A stretch of 64,000 nt of DNA from Shinisaurus crocodilurus (Eukaryota > Chordata > Lepidosauria > Squamata > Shinisauridae), in contig CM037877.1 in NCBI GenBank assembly GCA_021292165.1, positions 210,966,715 to 211,030,714 on the forward strand, written 5' to 3'. The position numbers were made by a program, and so were the translations under genes. Each line of letters opens with the position of its first letter. Within the stretch, counting starts at the first letter, position 1. Shown one piece after another: positions 33,366 through 44,205 of this stretch. The notes beneath the pieces were generated by a model. The model ran no database searches. It worked only from the letters and a program-made list of their open reading frames with translations, and was not told the DNA's origin.

Positions 33366-34770
33366 AGCAAACATAAAGGCGAATTGAAGAGTCACATTTC
33401 AGTCAGCAATCTGCCCCCTATAGGCTTGTGTGAAGAATAGCAACCCTAAAACGTTTTTAGACAGAGTGCCAGACAGGCAACAGAAGGGTTGGGGTTCCCA
33501 TTTAAATTGTATATGATGTTTCTTGTGTATGCAAACCTGTAAACTTCTGATTGTTTTGCTGTTTTAATGTTTAAGGAGCTTTAAGAATTAAGATTTAAAA
33601 TTTAAAGCTTTAAGCTGTGTTAAGATTGTTGTTTAAAGTTGTTTCTTTTTTCTGTTTTGTGTGTGTGTGAATGAAAAAAGGTGTACTAGTGGTAGAATGC
33701 TAGCGCAAGCTCTTTTCTTTTTTTTGTTTTGTTAGTATAGATGAAAGGAGAGGGTTAATCCCTCATTTCATCTTTTCCCAGAGGAAGGGGTGTTAAGAAA
33801 AGAGCCTTTGGGGGTTCCTACACACACACACACACCCTCATGTGTGAACCGGCTGGGGTGGGTGGGGTGTGCATAGTTCCTATGGATGGCGCCTGGAAGT
33901 CCGGAAAAGCCGGTCTAGTCAGTGACCCGGCTTTTAGATGTAAATGTCATGAGTCCCCCTCCCTTGCCTGGCCAGGTGAAGTTCATTCTAATTGGCTGGA
34001 GGCAGGAAAGCTACAGAAAGGGGGAGGGGGAAGAGCTATTTCCCAAGGTGTGGGTTTTTGTCTTTGTCTGTCTTGGATCGCGTGGCTGCCGGTTGTAGGA
34101 GCAATGGCGGCAAGCCAAGGAGAGGCCCGAGCCTTCGGAAGGCCTCTGGAACCGACCCCAGGTAGCTCCTGGTGAAATTAGCTGAATGAGGGCTCTGGTA
34201 AAGGCAAGCCATTCGGCTACCCATCTCGGACCTTCGGGTAGATGGAATAGTCCTCCCGGGCAGCAGGGCTGTGCTGGATCTAACCCTGGAAGAGGACTGA
34301 CCCTCAGGTAACAGAGGTGTGTGCCTGAGAGATATTAAGAATCAGGTTTTGTTATTTTGCAGCTCTATTTCTGTGTACCAAAGTGTCTCTCTCTAATTTT
34401 GTGTGCTTCTCTCATTTCCCATCTTTTGTTGTAAAATGCTACCTGAATAAACCTCCTCTTGGTTTTACCCCACATGGGTTTTGTAGTCACTCTGCTTGAT
34501 TCAGTAACTAAATCCAGGTTATAGACAAAGGCAAGTCCCTGAACAGAGTTTCAAGTAGGATTGCAGACAGCTGAGGCTGGCAATCTGGTATCTTGAGATC
34601 TCAGGGGGTCTTGGTTCCTTTGGGGTAGGAAAGGGTGGGGGTGTGGCGGGTGGGGGTGTGGTTAGAAGCCAGCCCCCCCTTCCTCCACATATAAGGACAT
34701 ATAAAGCATACATTGGTCTGCCCAGCTCAGTATTGTCTACTCCGACTGATAACTACCCTCTGCGGCTATA

Positions 34771-35161
34771 TGCCGTACTTTACAGAGGCCAGTCCTCTAT
34801 TTGAAGGTGTGCTCTATTTGAAGGGCTGTCCAGTCCATGTACAATTTAAATAGAAAGAAGAACCAGGAGAAGAGTGAGCGACAGGGGCCTCGAAGTTGCT
34901 CACCAACAGTTAGCACCTGAGCAGCAGACTGAGCAGGCACACAGGTCAATTGGCCACAGTCTTCACCACTATGATGAAATGTATTGTATTTCTATTTAAA
35001 CTATAATATTTCTAAATGTATATGTATCCATATATACATTAGCACATGCAAATTTTATGCAAATCAGTGGCCTCTCTCTCTCTCTCCTCCCTCTTTATTT
35101 CTCTCTCTTTTTTAGTGATGCATTTCCTCTTTTTTGTTGATGCACAAGTGGCCACCCTACT
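34771..35161. mobile_element. hAT-like MITE, family TAGGGTGGCC
   Basis: TTTACAGAGGCCAGTCCTCT at the left, GTGGCCACCCTAC at the right; same interior order as the 1273 copy (opposite to the 7656 and 41008 copies). Left terminus is incomplete. A TCTC microsatellite has expanded at about 35072-35109. Confidence 0.7.
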
Positions 35162-35169
35162 ATCAGTAG

Positions 35170-35282
35170 TTCTGCAGTGTCTCAGGCAGAGGTCTTTCTC
35201 CCCACCCACCTGCTACCAGGTATCATTTTAAACTGGGGGTGCAGGGGATTGAAGTTGGGACCTTCTACATGCAAATATCTAC
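35170..35282 (-). mobile_element. Fragment of tRNA-headed SINE with CR1-type tail
   Basis: Reverse of the SINE at 44716: CCCACCTGCTACCAGG, then TTTTAAACTGGGGGTGC and GACCTTCTACATGCAAAT, the antisense of the B-box region. Confidence 0.6.
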
Positions 35283-35757
35283 AATACATGGGAAATATGA
35301 TCTGGGTTAGAAGCAGAGGAGCATCCTAAGGCAAGTCACTGGCATCCCTAGAACAAAGAGGTAAGTTTCAACTGAGGACCTCTATACACTAGTGTCCTGG
35401 GATAATAATCCCAAAATTGTAGGCAAGCTGCTCAGTATAGAGGAAGCACTGGAGGCTCCCAAAAGGGGTTGGCAACTTTAAGAAATCCTTGCCAAAGCCA
35501 AGGCAGGGAAAAATGACAGCAAGAAATCTTGCTCAATGGCTCTGCTGGTTACGTATGCAAGGTCAGATCTTGTGTTCCAGCTTAAGTGGAACTGTAAATA
35601 TTCAATAGTTATGAGATAAGTGAAATGCTAATATAATTATGTATGCATGTGCCAAGCAGAAATGATTTTCCATTGAATAATCTGCTCAGTATCCAGATAT
35701 AGACTAAAAATGTTTTCAGTGTTTGAAAGGAACCCAGTCCCTGAATAGCTGCAGGAA
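35283..35757. other. Unassigned non-coding stretch
   Basis: Nothing recognised. Confidence 0.3.
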
Positions 35758-36022
35758 TGGCACCCTCCCCTGCCATAATCATGAGCCAATTTCAACTCAC
35801 TGTGGCTTTTCATCCCTTTACCTTTTTATTTTCCGAAGATTGCAAAGTCCGGCTTGACAGCCAGTTTTCACAATCTCCGTTTTGACAGCCACTGACAGCC
35901 CGTTCAAAGTCCCCAAGCAGCACCTTGGAGGGGTTGTCAGTGGTTGGCAAAAATTTTTTGTATTATTTTTGTGTATACAGTGTGCACAAAAATATCACTT
36001 TAAATTTTTTTTAGCAGTACTA

Positions 36023-36054
<32 letters not shown>

Positions 36055-36243
36055 GAAGTAGTTTGCCAACCACCGACAGCCCCTTCAAGCTGCTGCTTGG
36101 GCTTTTTGAAGGGACTCTCAGTGGCTGTCAAAACGGGGATGGCGAGAGCTGGCTGTCAATCTCCGGGGGGAAATAAAGAGTAGAGGGACAAAAAGCCACA
36201 GCAAGCCAAAAATTGCTCGCAATCATGGCAGAGAGGGCAGCAA
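35758..36243. mobile_element. Large foldback with about 185-bp arms and GAA core
   Basis: The left arm (35758-35953) and right arm (36058-36243) are imperfect inverted repeats along their whole length: CCTGCCATAATCATGAGCCA pairs with GCTCGCAATCATGGCAGAGA-type sequence, CACTGTGGCTTTT with AAAAGCCACAGC, TGACAGCCAGTTTTCAC with GCGAGAGCTGGCTGTCA, and GTCAGTGGTTGGCAAA with TTTGCCAACCACCGAC. The spacer of about 105 bp holds a GAA repeat (about 36025-36054). No coding content. Either a foldback transposon or a local inverted duplication. Confidence 0.8.
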
Positions 36244-37734
36244 GCCAGTGCCAGCCACCTCCAAGTGCCGCTTGGGCACTTGTGGGGCGGCTCCGGGCAA
36301 GCTTGGCATGAGTGGCAAGGAGTTTTCCTGCTCTTGCCAAGCAGCTCCGCAGCTGCTTCCCAGTACCCACAATAGGGTTGGTCGCCTGGGTCCAGATGAC
36401 AAGACAACCCATCATGGGTACAGCAACCCCTAGCACAAGCCATGGCTTGTCAGGGTTGCTTGTTGCCCTCAACTGTGAAGGGCCACTTTCTCTTTATACC
36501 TCCAAGGTCCTACTGCACACTCTCAGAAAATACTGAACAGAAGTTTCATTAGAGACCAACTTTGCTTGCCCAGAGCTGAGGTAACTGCCCCTCCATCTCT
36601 GGTCCTCACGTGTGCTCCAGGAGAACTCATCTCAGTGAGCACAGAACCCTCATGGATAAAAAAGAGCACCTTAGTGTATGACCCTCTGAGGCTGTGGAGG
36701 GTGTTTTGAAAGGTCAATCACAGGCCGGTGTATTCTCATGACAAGCAATTTCTGTTCCTGAAAATGTACCCTGCAACTCAAATACGGAAGAGGCAGAATG
36801 TTTGCTTTTGAACAGAGATGGGATTATTGCACAACCCTCATGGGATTAGCAGACCTTTGTCAGCCAACCAAATAAACCTGGTCCCCTGGCTAGCAGTTTA
36901 TTGGTTTTGGAAAGATGCCTAGTTCCTTTGCAAAGAGTTGTGAAGAACGAAAAGCTGCTTGTGGCGGTTACATTCGCCTCATGGGAGATCAAGCCTTTAG
37001 CATTCAGCACCGTGCTCTCATAGACTGCATTCTTAACCTCTGCCTCCTGCACCTTTAAAAAACCCCGAAAAAGAACCCCAGAAAGCTATCACATGCCTTG
37101 CATCATGTACCAGACCTTTGTCACTGCTATCAGTGTTGCTATGTGTGAACTGTGCCTGCCATGCCCAAACTGATCTAATCTTGGCTCTGGTCATAGATGA
37201 ACAGACAGGTGCAATGCTGAATTTTAATGTGGGTTTTTTTGTTAAGCTTCAGAAGTTTTCTAGTCTCTGTCCCTGCACTCAGTCAGGTAGGGTTAATTAG
37301 ACCAAAAATCACCCCTGGCAGAGGCTTATCCAACCTATTTTTTAAAATGCAAATAATGGTGCCTTGATTTTCTTTTACGAACTCAGCTCTTGAGCTTTAA
37401 TGCACCTTGTAAAACTTGAGCTGCTAGAATCAAGTAGCAGTATTTACAAGATCAGAGGCATTGCTCAGCCCCGGAGGAGAACCTGCTTAGAAACTGACCT
37501 GTTTCCCACAACACTAAAAACTGTACGTGCACTCTTGCTGACCACCGAGCCGGGAATGTAGTTTGACCAGCACAGATAGGGTTGTGTAAACTGAAGTTAG
37601 CAGGCCCATGAGGGAAAATTTCATTGTATTAGGCAAATTACACATATGCAAACCCTATGTAACAAGAAGCATATAAAAGAAGGGAACTGCTCGCTGCTCC
37701 GGGCTCCATCTACTTGCTTTGCTATGGAGACAAG
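36244..37734. other. Stretch with a possible weak exon and a foldback piece
   Basis: 36370-36460 resembles the foldback family of 6416 (TGGGTCCAGATGACAAGAC; ACAAGCCATGGCTTGT). A minus-strand open frame at 36849-37052 follows a pyrimidine-rich tract and AAAGGTGCAG, but lacks a good donor, so I do not call it a gene. Confidence 0.35.
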
Positions 37735-37880
37735 CAACTTGAGCTGGAAAGCTAAGCAGGGTCAGGTCTAGTTATTACTTAGATGGGAGTCCCCTCCTCT
37801 AGTTTCCTGCATTGAGCAGGGGGTTGGACTCAATGGCCTTGTAGGCCCCTTCCAACTCTATAATCTATGAATCTATGAAA
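37735..37880 (+). mobile_element. 5S-SINE copy 5
   Basis: The 5S part starts near TGGAAAGCTAAGCAGGGTCA; the C box is changed (ACTTAGATGGGAGTCC). The CR1 tail ends TCTATGAATCTATGAAA, the longest octamer tail of the five. Confidence 0.88.
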
Positions 37881-39714
37881 CTTGCACTAAAGAGCTCTTG
37901 ACCAACTACCTGCGTTTGGCTTATCAATTGACCAAGTCAGCTAGACATCGAACCCTGGGGCAATTCTGCCCCTTACCACAAGACATAAGGCTGTTGATGC
38001 AGATCTGGTCAGAGCCTCAATACTTGATTGAATTTACATGTATCTTCTTCCTGCTACTAATCTGCATCAATCTGGTTTCTCTTGTGCCTCAACAAAGTTG
38101 TGTGAAACCTTCATGGGTATTGCAAAAGGCTTTGTTTTGTTTGTAAATATTGTGTACCATTGCTAGCCCTTTTGGCAATATTCAAAACCAATTTAAAAAA
38201 GAACACAGCGGATAACTAATGACAGCAAACTTGACAGGCATGATGGAACATTAGATTGCTTTATAACTGCACGTTTCTGGGTTGATTAGAACTGCCATAT
38301 GCTTTGTTCCTTTCCCTGTCCTATTCTTTAGCAATAGATATTTTCAGCACTGATTTTTTCACCAGATCTGGCTTGTTGATTATTCGATTATACCTACTAA
38401 ATTCACCATGAATGACTACTTGAAACAGCAGTTTTTAATTAAATGTTTAAGTCAAGATCAGCAGCTACAACGGAGGGCAACTTCACACATTACATGGATA
38501 TCATGTAAGAAGAAATGGGCAGAGCGATCCTATGCCCCCTAGACAGCGACTAGAGGGCCGTAGGATTGTTTGGATTCCCAGCTCTGAGGTTGGAAAACAG
38601 CTCTGATCAGAGCTGGGGATCCTTGCTCGGTGCACACAGCAGCCAGTGCGGATAGAACCACACCGGCTGCTTTTCTGAGGTCATAAGAGTGACCTCAGAG
38701 AAGGGGTAAAGAGAGTGTTCCAGGGGACAGGGAGGGGAGGAGACCGGTGCCGCCAAGATGCGACATATCCTGGCAGCGCCTCCCCCTCTGAAGCACGGCA
38801 GTCAGACAGCCAAAATTGGCCGTCTCGCTGCTTTGCAGGGCAGGAGGAGCATGGAGGTGACCTTCACCTCTGTGCTTCTCTCGCCCTGCACAGAATGCCC
38901 GTAACCCCCTGAGTTCGGAGGGTTATGGGCAGCCTCATTGGATTGCGCACTTATATGCTGTGTGAACACACACATGTAGTTGGTGAACACACATATGTAG
39001 TTTTCTGCAGGCACCTTCAAATAATACCCTTCTTTAAATAATATTGTGTGTGCTTTTTCTTACACAACCAATGTTTGTGTAAGAAAACCATACTTTCTGA
39101 AGCAGCATCGACTCGAGAAACTGTACACTTCATTCCACGTTTTCCAGAAACTCTTACATGCATGATGATGTGTTAAAGACAAGGTTTTTGTGGCCTACCA
39201 AAAATGGCACTGGATTGCTCAGGAAAGACAAGAGACAAGACACAATGAATTCCAGCTCATTTACAGCAGCTGTAGGAGCAGAGCCATCTCCCTTCCCTCT
39301 AAAAGACTTCTTCTACTTGCTCCTTCGACAGGATTTGGGGCCTGACCACAGTTATCAAATAAAAAGCAGACAATAGAGTGACAAACCCACCCAATGGAAT
39401 AAGCTACATATGTGTCTACACTTCCTGGGGAAGCAAAGTGCTGATGTCACGGTTATGTCAGACCATGGGAGGGTGTTTTCGTTCTCTGTTGTTGCTAGGC
39501 TGACTTTTAAAGTACATTTTCAGGAGGGGGGACACTATAATAGTTCAAACAATTCTTGTCCCTCTGCCTATTTTATATAATTGAATGCGATTATGGGGCC
39601 GATACTGAAATCTGAGAGTTAGGAAAAATCTTGTGTACATCTCTTCTGGTATCTTATCACAACTGTGTGGTACTAAGCTATCATGCAGAGCAATTTAAAA
39701 CAGCCTCCACATAG
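37881..39714. other. Unassigned stretch, partly GC-rich
   Basis: The segment at about 38515-38955 is more GC-rich than its surroundings, starts AGAGCGATCCTATGCCCC and ends GGATTGCGCA, a possible old DNA element, but the arms are too weak to call. No exon found. Confidence 0.35.
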
Positions 39715-39920
39715 GGAGCCAATGTGCCCTATTTTACAGAGGACAATCCCCTATTTGAAGGGTTCCTCTATTTGAAGGGCTTTCCAGTCCAAGTCCAGTT
39801 TGAAGGTAAAGATATTTTGGACTACAAATCCCATCATTCCTGACCATTGGCCATGCTAACTGGGGCTGATGGGAGTTATAATCCAAAACGTCTGAAGAAC
39901 ACCAAGATGGGGAAGGCTGG
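39715..39920. mobile_element. Two MITE halves joined (TAGGGTGGCC family and palindromic family)
   Basis: 39722-39806 is the right-hand part of the TAGGGTGGCC family (CTCTATTTGAAGGGCT). 39811-39920 is the right-hand part of the CCAGATGTTTTGGACTACAA family (TTTTGGACTACAAATCCCAT ... GGGGAAGGCTGG). Both are truncated at their junction. Confidence 0.65.
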
Positions 39921-39930
39921 ACTAGAGACT

Positions 39931-40308
39931 CAGGGCTTTTCTACATGTGGCTTTTAACCTGCCCCTTTACCAGGCTTCTGCTTCTGATTCTTTGCGGGAT
40001 TAAGATTGGCTCCTTTACACATGTCCCCCCCCCGGGGGGGGGGTTCTTTCTCTGCTTTTATTTATTTATTACATTTGTTAATCGCCCATCTGGCCGGTCA
40101 CCCCAGATGTTCCTTTACACAACCACCAGGGTTTCATGCCGCCATTCACAGATATACCAGGCTTTCTTCATTAGGGAAAAAAAAAAGCTAGACTGATTGC
40201 AAAGCACAGGAGAGGCCCTGGAGGATGACGATGTCATGTAAAGCACCCACAAACTATTGTGAGTGAGGAATCACAAGCGCACAATAAATGCCTCGTGTAG
40301 AAAGGCTC
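39931..40308. mobile_element. hAT-like element (CAGGGCTTTTCTACA) with internal insertion
   Basis: CAGGGCTTTTCTACATG and CGTGTAGAAAGGCTCT are inverted repeats, the same ends as the complex at 23225. The inside holds a perfect C9/G9 palindrome (about 40025-40043) and a short minus-strand LINE tail (ATTTGTTAATCGCCCATCTG). Confidence 0.65.
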
Positions 40309-40311
40309 TAA

Positions 40312-40418
40312 GGGTGCAATCCTATGCACGTTTAGAAAGAATAAAATCCTACAACTCCCAGAATTCCCCAGCCAGTCTGTAGAACTTTTTTCTGTCTAAA
40401 TATACATAGGATTATGCC
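40312..40418. mobile_element. Palindromic MITE, family GGGTGCAATCCTATGC
   Basis: GGGTGCAATCCTATGCACG ... TATACATAGGATTATGCC, with TCCTACAACTCCCAGAAT inside. Right flank is TTAA; left flank is CTAA, a one-base change from TTAA. Confidence 0.82.
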
Positions 40419-40999
40419 TTAAAATGACCTAACTACTCTACTATTTGACTGCCTACCACCACAGCTCTAAGGAAAGAGCAAGGATGCAAACATGGATGTC
40501 TCCCCTTTAAGAAGATTTACTGCTCCATGCTTATCCATTTGCTTCCTATGTTTTCTCCTATGAGCCTCCGTAGGACTACAGAGACTAGGTCGAAGTGGCC
40601 TCTAGCTGCTTTGCACCAGCCTGGGCCTTGGGCCAAGCCCATTTTACAGCATTTGTACTGGACAGCTCTGCCCCCTTCGTAAAAACCGCCTCACCTAGCA
40701 GCTGCACACAGCAGGAGACGAAACCAAGAGTCTCTGAAGGGGAAGAAAACGTGCTGCAGTCAGAGGCTGTGGTTTACTCTGTACCCATGCATCTTTCTTG
40801 GCCCTCTTTGAAGTGAACAGCTAAAAGGGAAGCGGAGTGCAGCAGGAAGAGCAGCCACACAGAGGACCACCCCAGTGGGTGACACTGATTAATTGAGAGC
40901 TCGCCCTCCCATTCAGCTACACCAGCTGCTTCCAGCACTCAAAAGTAAAGAAGCTTGCCCTCACATCCTAGCAGTCTGAACTATGGGTGGCCATCCTGC
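40419..40999. other. Unassigned non-coding stretch
   Basis: No repeat or exon recognised. Confidence 0.35.
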
Positions 41000-41007
41000 T
41001 GCAGCAC

Positions 41008-41379
41008 TAGGGTGGCCGCTTACTGTATTGCCAAGAAAGAGGAAATGCATCACCCCAGAAGAGGCCAAAAGAGGGCACTGATTTGCATAACATTTGCAAA
41101 TGCCAATTGATATGTATAGATGCCTATTCAGGAATAATTGCTATAATTTAAATAGAAATACAGTAGACCGCACCATAACAGGGAAGGCTAACCAGGTGGA
41201 CCTCTGTGCCTGCTCAGTCTTTCAGGTACATAGCATGGGCAACTTCAAGGTGCTCTCCTTATGGTTCTTTAGCTTTAAATTGGACTTGAGCGGGGCAGCC
41301 CTTCAAATAGAGGATGGTCCTCTGACAGTTCTTCAAATCAGGGGTTGTTCTTTGTAATGTAGGATACCTGGCCACCCTG
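41008..41379. mobile_element. hAT-like MITE, family TAGGGTGGCC, complete copy
   Basis: 372 bp, ends TAGGGTGGCC ... GGCCACCCTG. The 8-bp duplication TGCAGCAC / TGCAGCAT agrees at 7 of 8. Same orientation as the 7656 copy. Confidence 0.85.
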
Positions 41380-41399
41380 TGCAGCATGCATGCATGCCA

Positions 41400-41720
41400 C
41401 CACACCACAAAGCAGTAGATTAAGTGGCCCACCTGGATATGGAGATCAGTATTTGAGGCCCTACTCTTGGTCCCACCACTTTCTGCAGTAAGGCAAGTGA
41501 AGATCAGAGATAGGGCCTTTTTATTGTGGCATCCCACCTTTGGAATCTGCTCCACAGGCAGGTTTACCAGGCATTGTCCCCGTTCTCTTTTCAATGATGT
41601 GTGAAAACCTTATTTACCCAGATCTTTTAGGTTTATTAGTCTGTATTGGTTTGGTTTTATGCTGATATTTTTTTCCAGCCCTGCTGTGAGGTGGTTTATT
41701 GTGTGTGTATTATCTTATAA
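41400..41720 (+). mobile_element. L2-like LINE 3' fragment
   Basis: Coding remnant then 3' untranslated region (AGGGCCTTTTTATTGTGGCA, TCCCACCTTTGGAATCTGCT), matching the order of other plus-strand L2 pieces at 42230, 47370 and 61930. Confidence 0.65.
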
Positions 41721-42229
41721 GCTGTCTGAGTGCTTCAGCTGAAGAAACAGACCAGTTTCTTGTTAGGTAGAAAACAGAAGAGAAATGTGGCAATCATTGG
41801 TAATACTACTCAATTTGGCTTCTATGGTCTTCTTAAATCTAAAATTACCACCTGAAATTACCCTTCAGCTCTGCTTTTAGAAAAGCCCCATAGCCCTTGT
41901 AGAATCCAAGATACAAAGCAAAATGTTCAGGCATTATTCTGCCCAATCATTTTGTGAGAAATGGGCCTGCTCCCACCTTTCAGTGTTTTTATCCAATGAG
42001 TGAAGTCACAGCTATGATTGATGTTTCGGGGAGTGGTGCTGCTAGCCACAGATATGTGCAAAGCGACACACCCTCTGGTGTAGGGACTTCCTGGTTTACT
42101 TTAAATCCTTCCCTCCCCTGGTGGAGAAGTGATTACTGCCCATAGGAAAACCAGATTTTTAGTGTAGGTGTGATTGAACAGAAGCATATCCAGCCCAAAA
42201 CAAAAGGTATGAGCAATGACAGGTCTTAT
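41721..42229. other. Unassigned non-coding stretch
   Basis: Nothing recognised. Confidence 0.3.
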
Positions 42230-43350
42230 TTCTCGCCGTGATCTGCGCTCTACTCCCTGCCACCATTTTGCTTTATTTTCTCTCCTGCAACACCAGAGGA
42301 CACCATATGATGCAGTGCCTCCTCCGAGGGAAGCTTGGAAAGTGGCAACTAGGGTTAGGGCCTTCTCAGTAGTGCCCCCCCCCCAGTTCTGGAATGATCT
42401 CCCCACTGGCTCCCAGGGATGGGGACTCGGACTCCAGGACTCGACTCGTGAGTCGGACTGAGTCCCCCCCTCTGACTCGAGTCCCACTCGAGTACCAATA
42501 TTTTTAATGGGACTTCGAGACTCGACTCGAGACCAAGGACTCTTCAGCATCCCTGGGCTGTGCCAGAAGGAGTGGGGAGAAGTGCGATCGCTGGTGAAGA
42601 TTTTATTTTTTAAAATCATATTCCTAAAATGCAACCTTTCAGACATTTTGGGTTTGGCTGCCTCTGCCTGCCTGATTGGGGTTCCCTGCCTCCTCTGCCT
42701 GCCTGGTCTCTTCTTAACCAGCTCCACAGTTTGAATTGTCCAAGACAAACGCCTCTGCCTGCCTGCTTTGGGGTTCCCTGCCTCCTCTGCCTGCCTGGTT
42801 ATTTTGGGTTTGTCTGCCTGGTCTGTTCTTGTCAAAATCAGTGGCAGAGTTTTGAAATAAAAAGGCACACTTGTGCCTAGAAATTATTTAAGCCACACAT
42901 CTGAAGTAGCCTTATTTTTGGGGGGGGGAAAGCCCATTGATTTTAATAAGGACTCATGGAGTCAGCTTTGGGAGTGACTCGGGAGTCACCATTTTGGACC
43001 AAGGACTCGGACTCGAGACTTGGGTCCAAAGACTCGTGACTCGAGACCAAGGACTCTTCAACATCCCTGCTGGCTCCCAAGTGCCAACACTGTCATCTTT
43101 TCAGTGCCTGGTTAAGATGGTCCTCTACTGCCAGGCATTTAATGGCATAGGATGAGGCATTTATGTCAGCTGTCTATCAGGTCCAGTATCTTACTGGAAT
43201 TGTTTTAGCTGTTTAAATTGTTTTAAATTTTGTATATTAAAATTTTTATACTATGTTTCTATTATCTTGTATTTGTGGTTTGTAATTTTTGTGAACTGCC
43301 CAGAGAGTTTTGGCTATCAGGCAGGAGGAGGAGGAGGATATACAAGCCCT
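42230..43350 (+). mobile_element. L2-like LINE 3' region split by a hAT insertion
   Basis: Reads as the L2 C-terminal coding end (GGGCCTTCTCAGTAGTGCCC, TTCTGGAATGATCTCC) up to 42413, resumes at 43078 (TTTTCAGTGCCTGGTTAAGA), then the 3' untranslated region and terminal GGCTATCAGGCAGGAGGAGG tail. Confidence 0.78.
42414..43069 (+). mobile_element. hAT-A copy 1, non-autonomous, exact TSD
   Basis: 656 bp, ends CAGGGATGGGGACTCGG and AACATCCCTG. A perfect 8-bp duplication, CTGGCTCC, flanks it (42406-42413, 43070-43077). Both ends carry dense GACTCG/CGAGTC hexamers, likely transposase-binding subterminal repeats by analogy with known hAT elements. The middle (TCTGCCTGCCT-rich, about 42640-42870) is non-coding. 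Inserted in an L2 LINE. Confidence 0.92.
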
Positions 43351-43386
43351 CGAAGACAGGTATCTTGGTTTCATCAGCACCTATGA

Positions 43387-43507
43387 CAGGGGTAGGTGCC
43401 CTGCAGATGTTTTCGAGTATAACTCCCACAATCCCTGACCAATGGCCATGCTGGCTGGGGCTGATGTAGTCCAAAACATCTGCAGAGCACCAGTTTGCTT
43501 ATCCCTG
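43387..43507. mobile_element. Palindromic MITE, family CCAGATGTTTTGGACTACAA
   Basis: CAGGGGTAGGTGCCCTGCAG ... CTGCAGAGCACCAG ... ATCCCTG; inner GTATAACTCCCACAATCCCT pairs with GGGGCTGATGTAGTCC. No clear duplication. Confidence 0.7.
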
Positions 43508-43515
43508 GTCATGAG

Positions 43516-44205
43516 AAGGGCTCCCATGAGATTGTACTTCAAGAGCCCAGATGCAAAGCAAGAGTTGACGCATTGGAGGAAGGTATCAACCATCTTGCTT
43601 AGGGCACACATAGGACAATCCTTCAAATGATTTCCATGACTGGACACAATGCCATTTGTTCCTAATGATCGATGATGTGTGGTCCTCTAGAATCCAAGTC
43701 TTTGTTCACAAGCTTATAGAGTAAAACACACAACTTACACACCACATCTGTATATGTATAGAATCACAGCCTGGGCTACCTCCTGTTTAGAAATCATAGC
43801 CGGGTGACTGGCCAGATGGGCGATTAACAAGTATAATAAAATAAATAAATAAAATAGCGTGTTAGTTATCCTTTGGTTGTGTAGTTACATCATTACAAAG
43901 CCAGGAACACTGGGAGAGGCAACAAACAAAGATGTATTTGCAGAAGCCACTCAGTGCTTTTAACAAAAGGAAAAAATGTTTTTTGTTCAAACAAGGTGAT
44001 ATGAATCCATATTTCTAATTCGGACCCATCTGTTCCATTATCATGGTTCTTTTACAGATGAATCACAGGCACAGATATGAAGTTTGCTTTAGGTAAACAC
44101 TGAGTCTGTTTGTTGGATTTAATGCAAATATTCCTCCGCATGTTTATTCAGAAACATTTGCACCACGTAAGCAGGAAATGACTGCAGAACAGAAGGCATC
44201 CCAGC
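43516..44205. other. Unassigned stretch with a LINE tail
   Basis: 43795-43855 is a plus-strand LINE 3' tail (TGGCCAGATGGGCGATTAAC and AATA repeats). The rest is unassigned. Confidence 0.4.

Larger units (their letters stand above)
31765..34689 (+). mobile_element. LTR-A retroelement with internal region, 5' LTR mostly lost
   Basis: The 3' LTR (33791-34689, TGTTAAGAAAAGAGCC ... CTCCACA) matches the solo LTRs at 8793 and 54384, with AATAAA at 34446. It is preceded by a polypurine tract, AGAGGAAGGGG. The far left end TGTGAAGAAAAGAG matches only the first 14 bases of the LTR, then diverges, so most of the 5' LTR seems deleted. TATAA lies directly outside both ends (31760-31764 and 34690-34694), consistent with one 5-bp target-site duplication for the whole unit. 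The roughly 2-kb interior has no gag, pol or env similarity that I can see; it carries tandem repeats (32 and 33 kb). It may be a non-autonomous or internally deleted element. Confidence 0.68.

Noticed and set aside
36128..36472. Overlapping minus-strand frames of 95-114 codons
   Set aside because: They cover the right arm of the foldback at 35758-36243 and its GC-rich neighbour; no domain.
36849..37052. Minus-strand frame after a pyrimidine-rich tract, possible exon
   Set aside because: The acceptor is plausible (AAAGGTGCAG), and codons look fair, but there is no good donor before the stop and no recognised protein. Left as a weak note only.
42101..42868. 255-codon minus-strand frame, the longest in the window
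   Set aside because: Runs across the L2/hAT-A junction at 42414; the N-terminal part is antisense of the TCTGCCTGCCT-rich hAT-A middle, so it is not a natural gene.
43379..43515. 8-bp duplication around the MITE at 43387
   Set aside because: ACCTATGA and GTCATGAG do not agree well enough to be called a target-site duplication.
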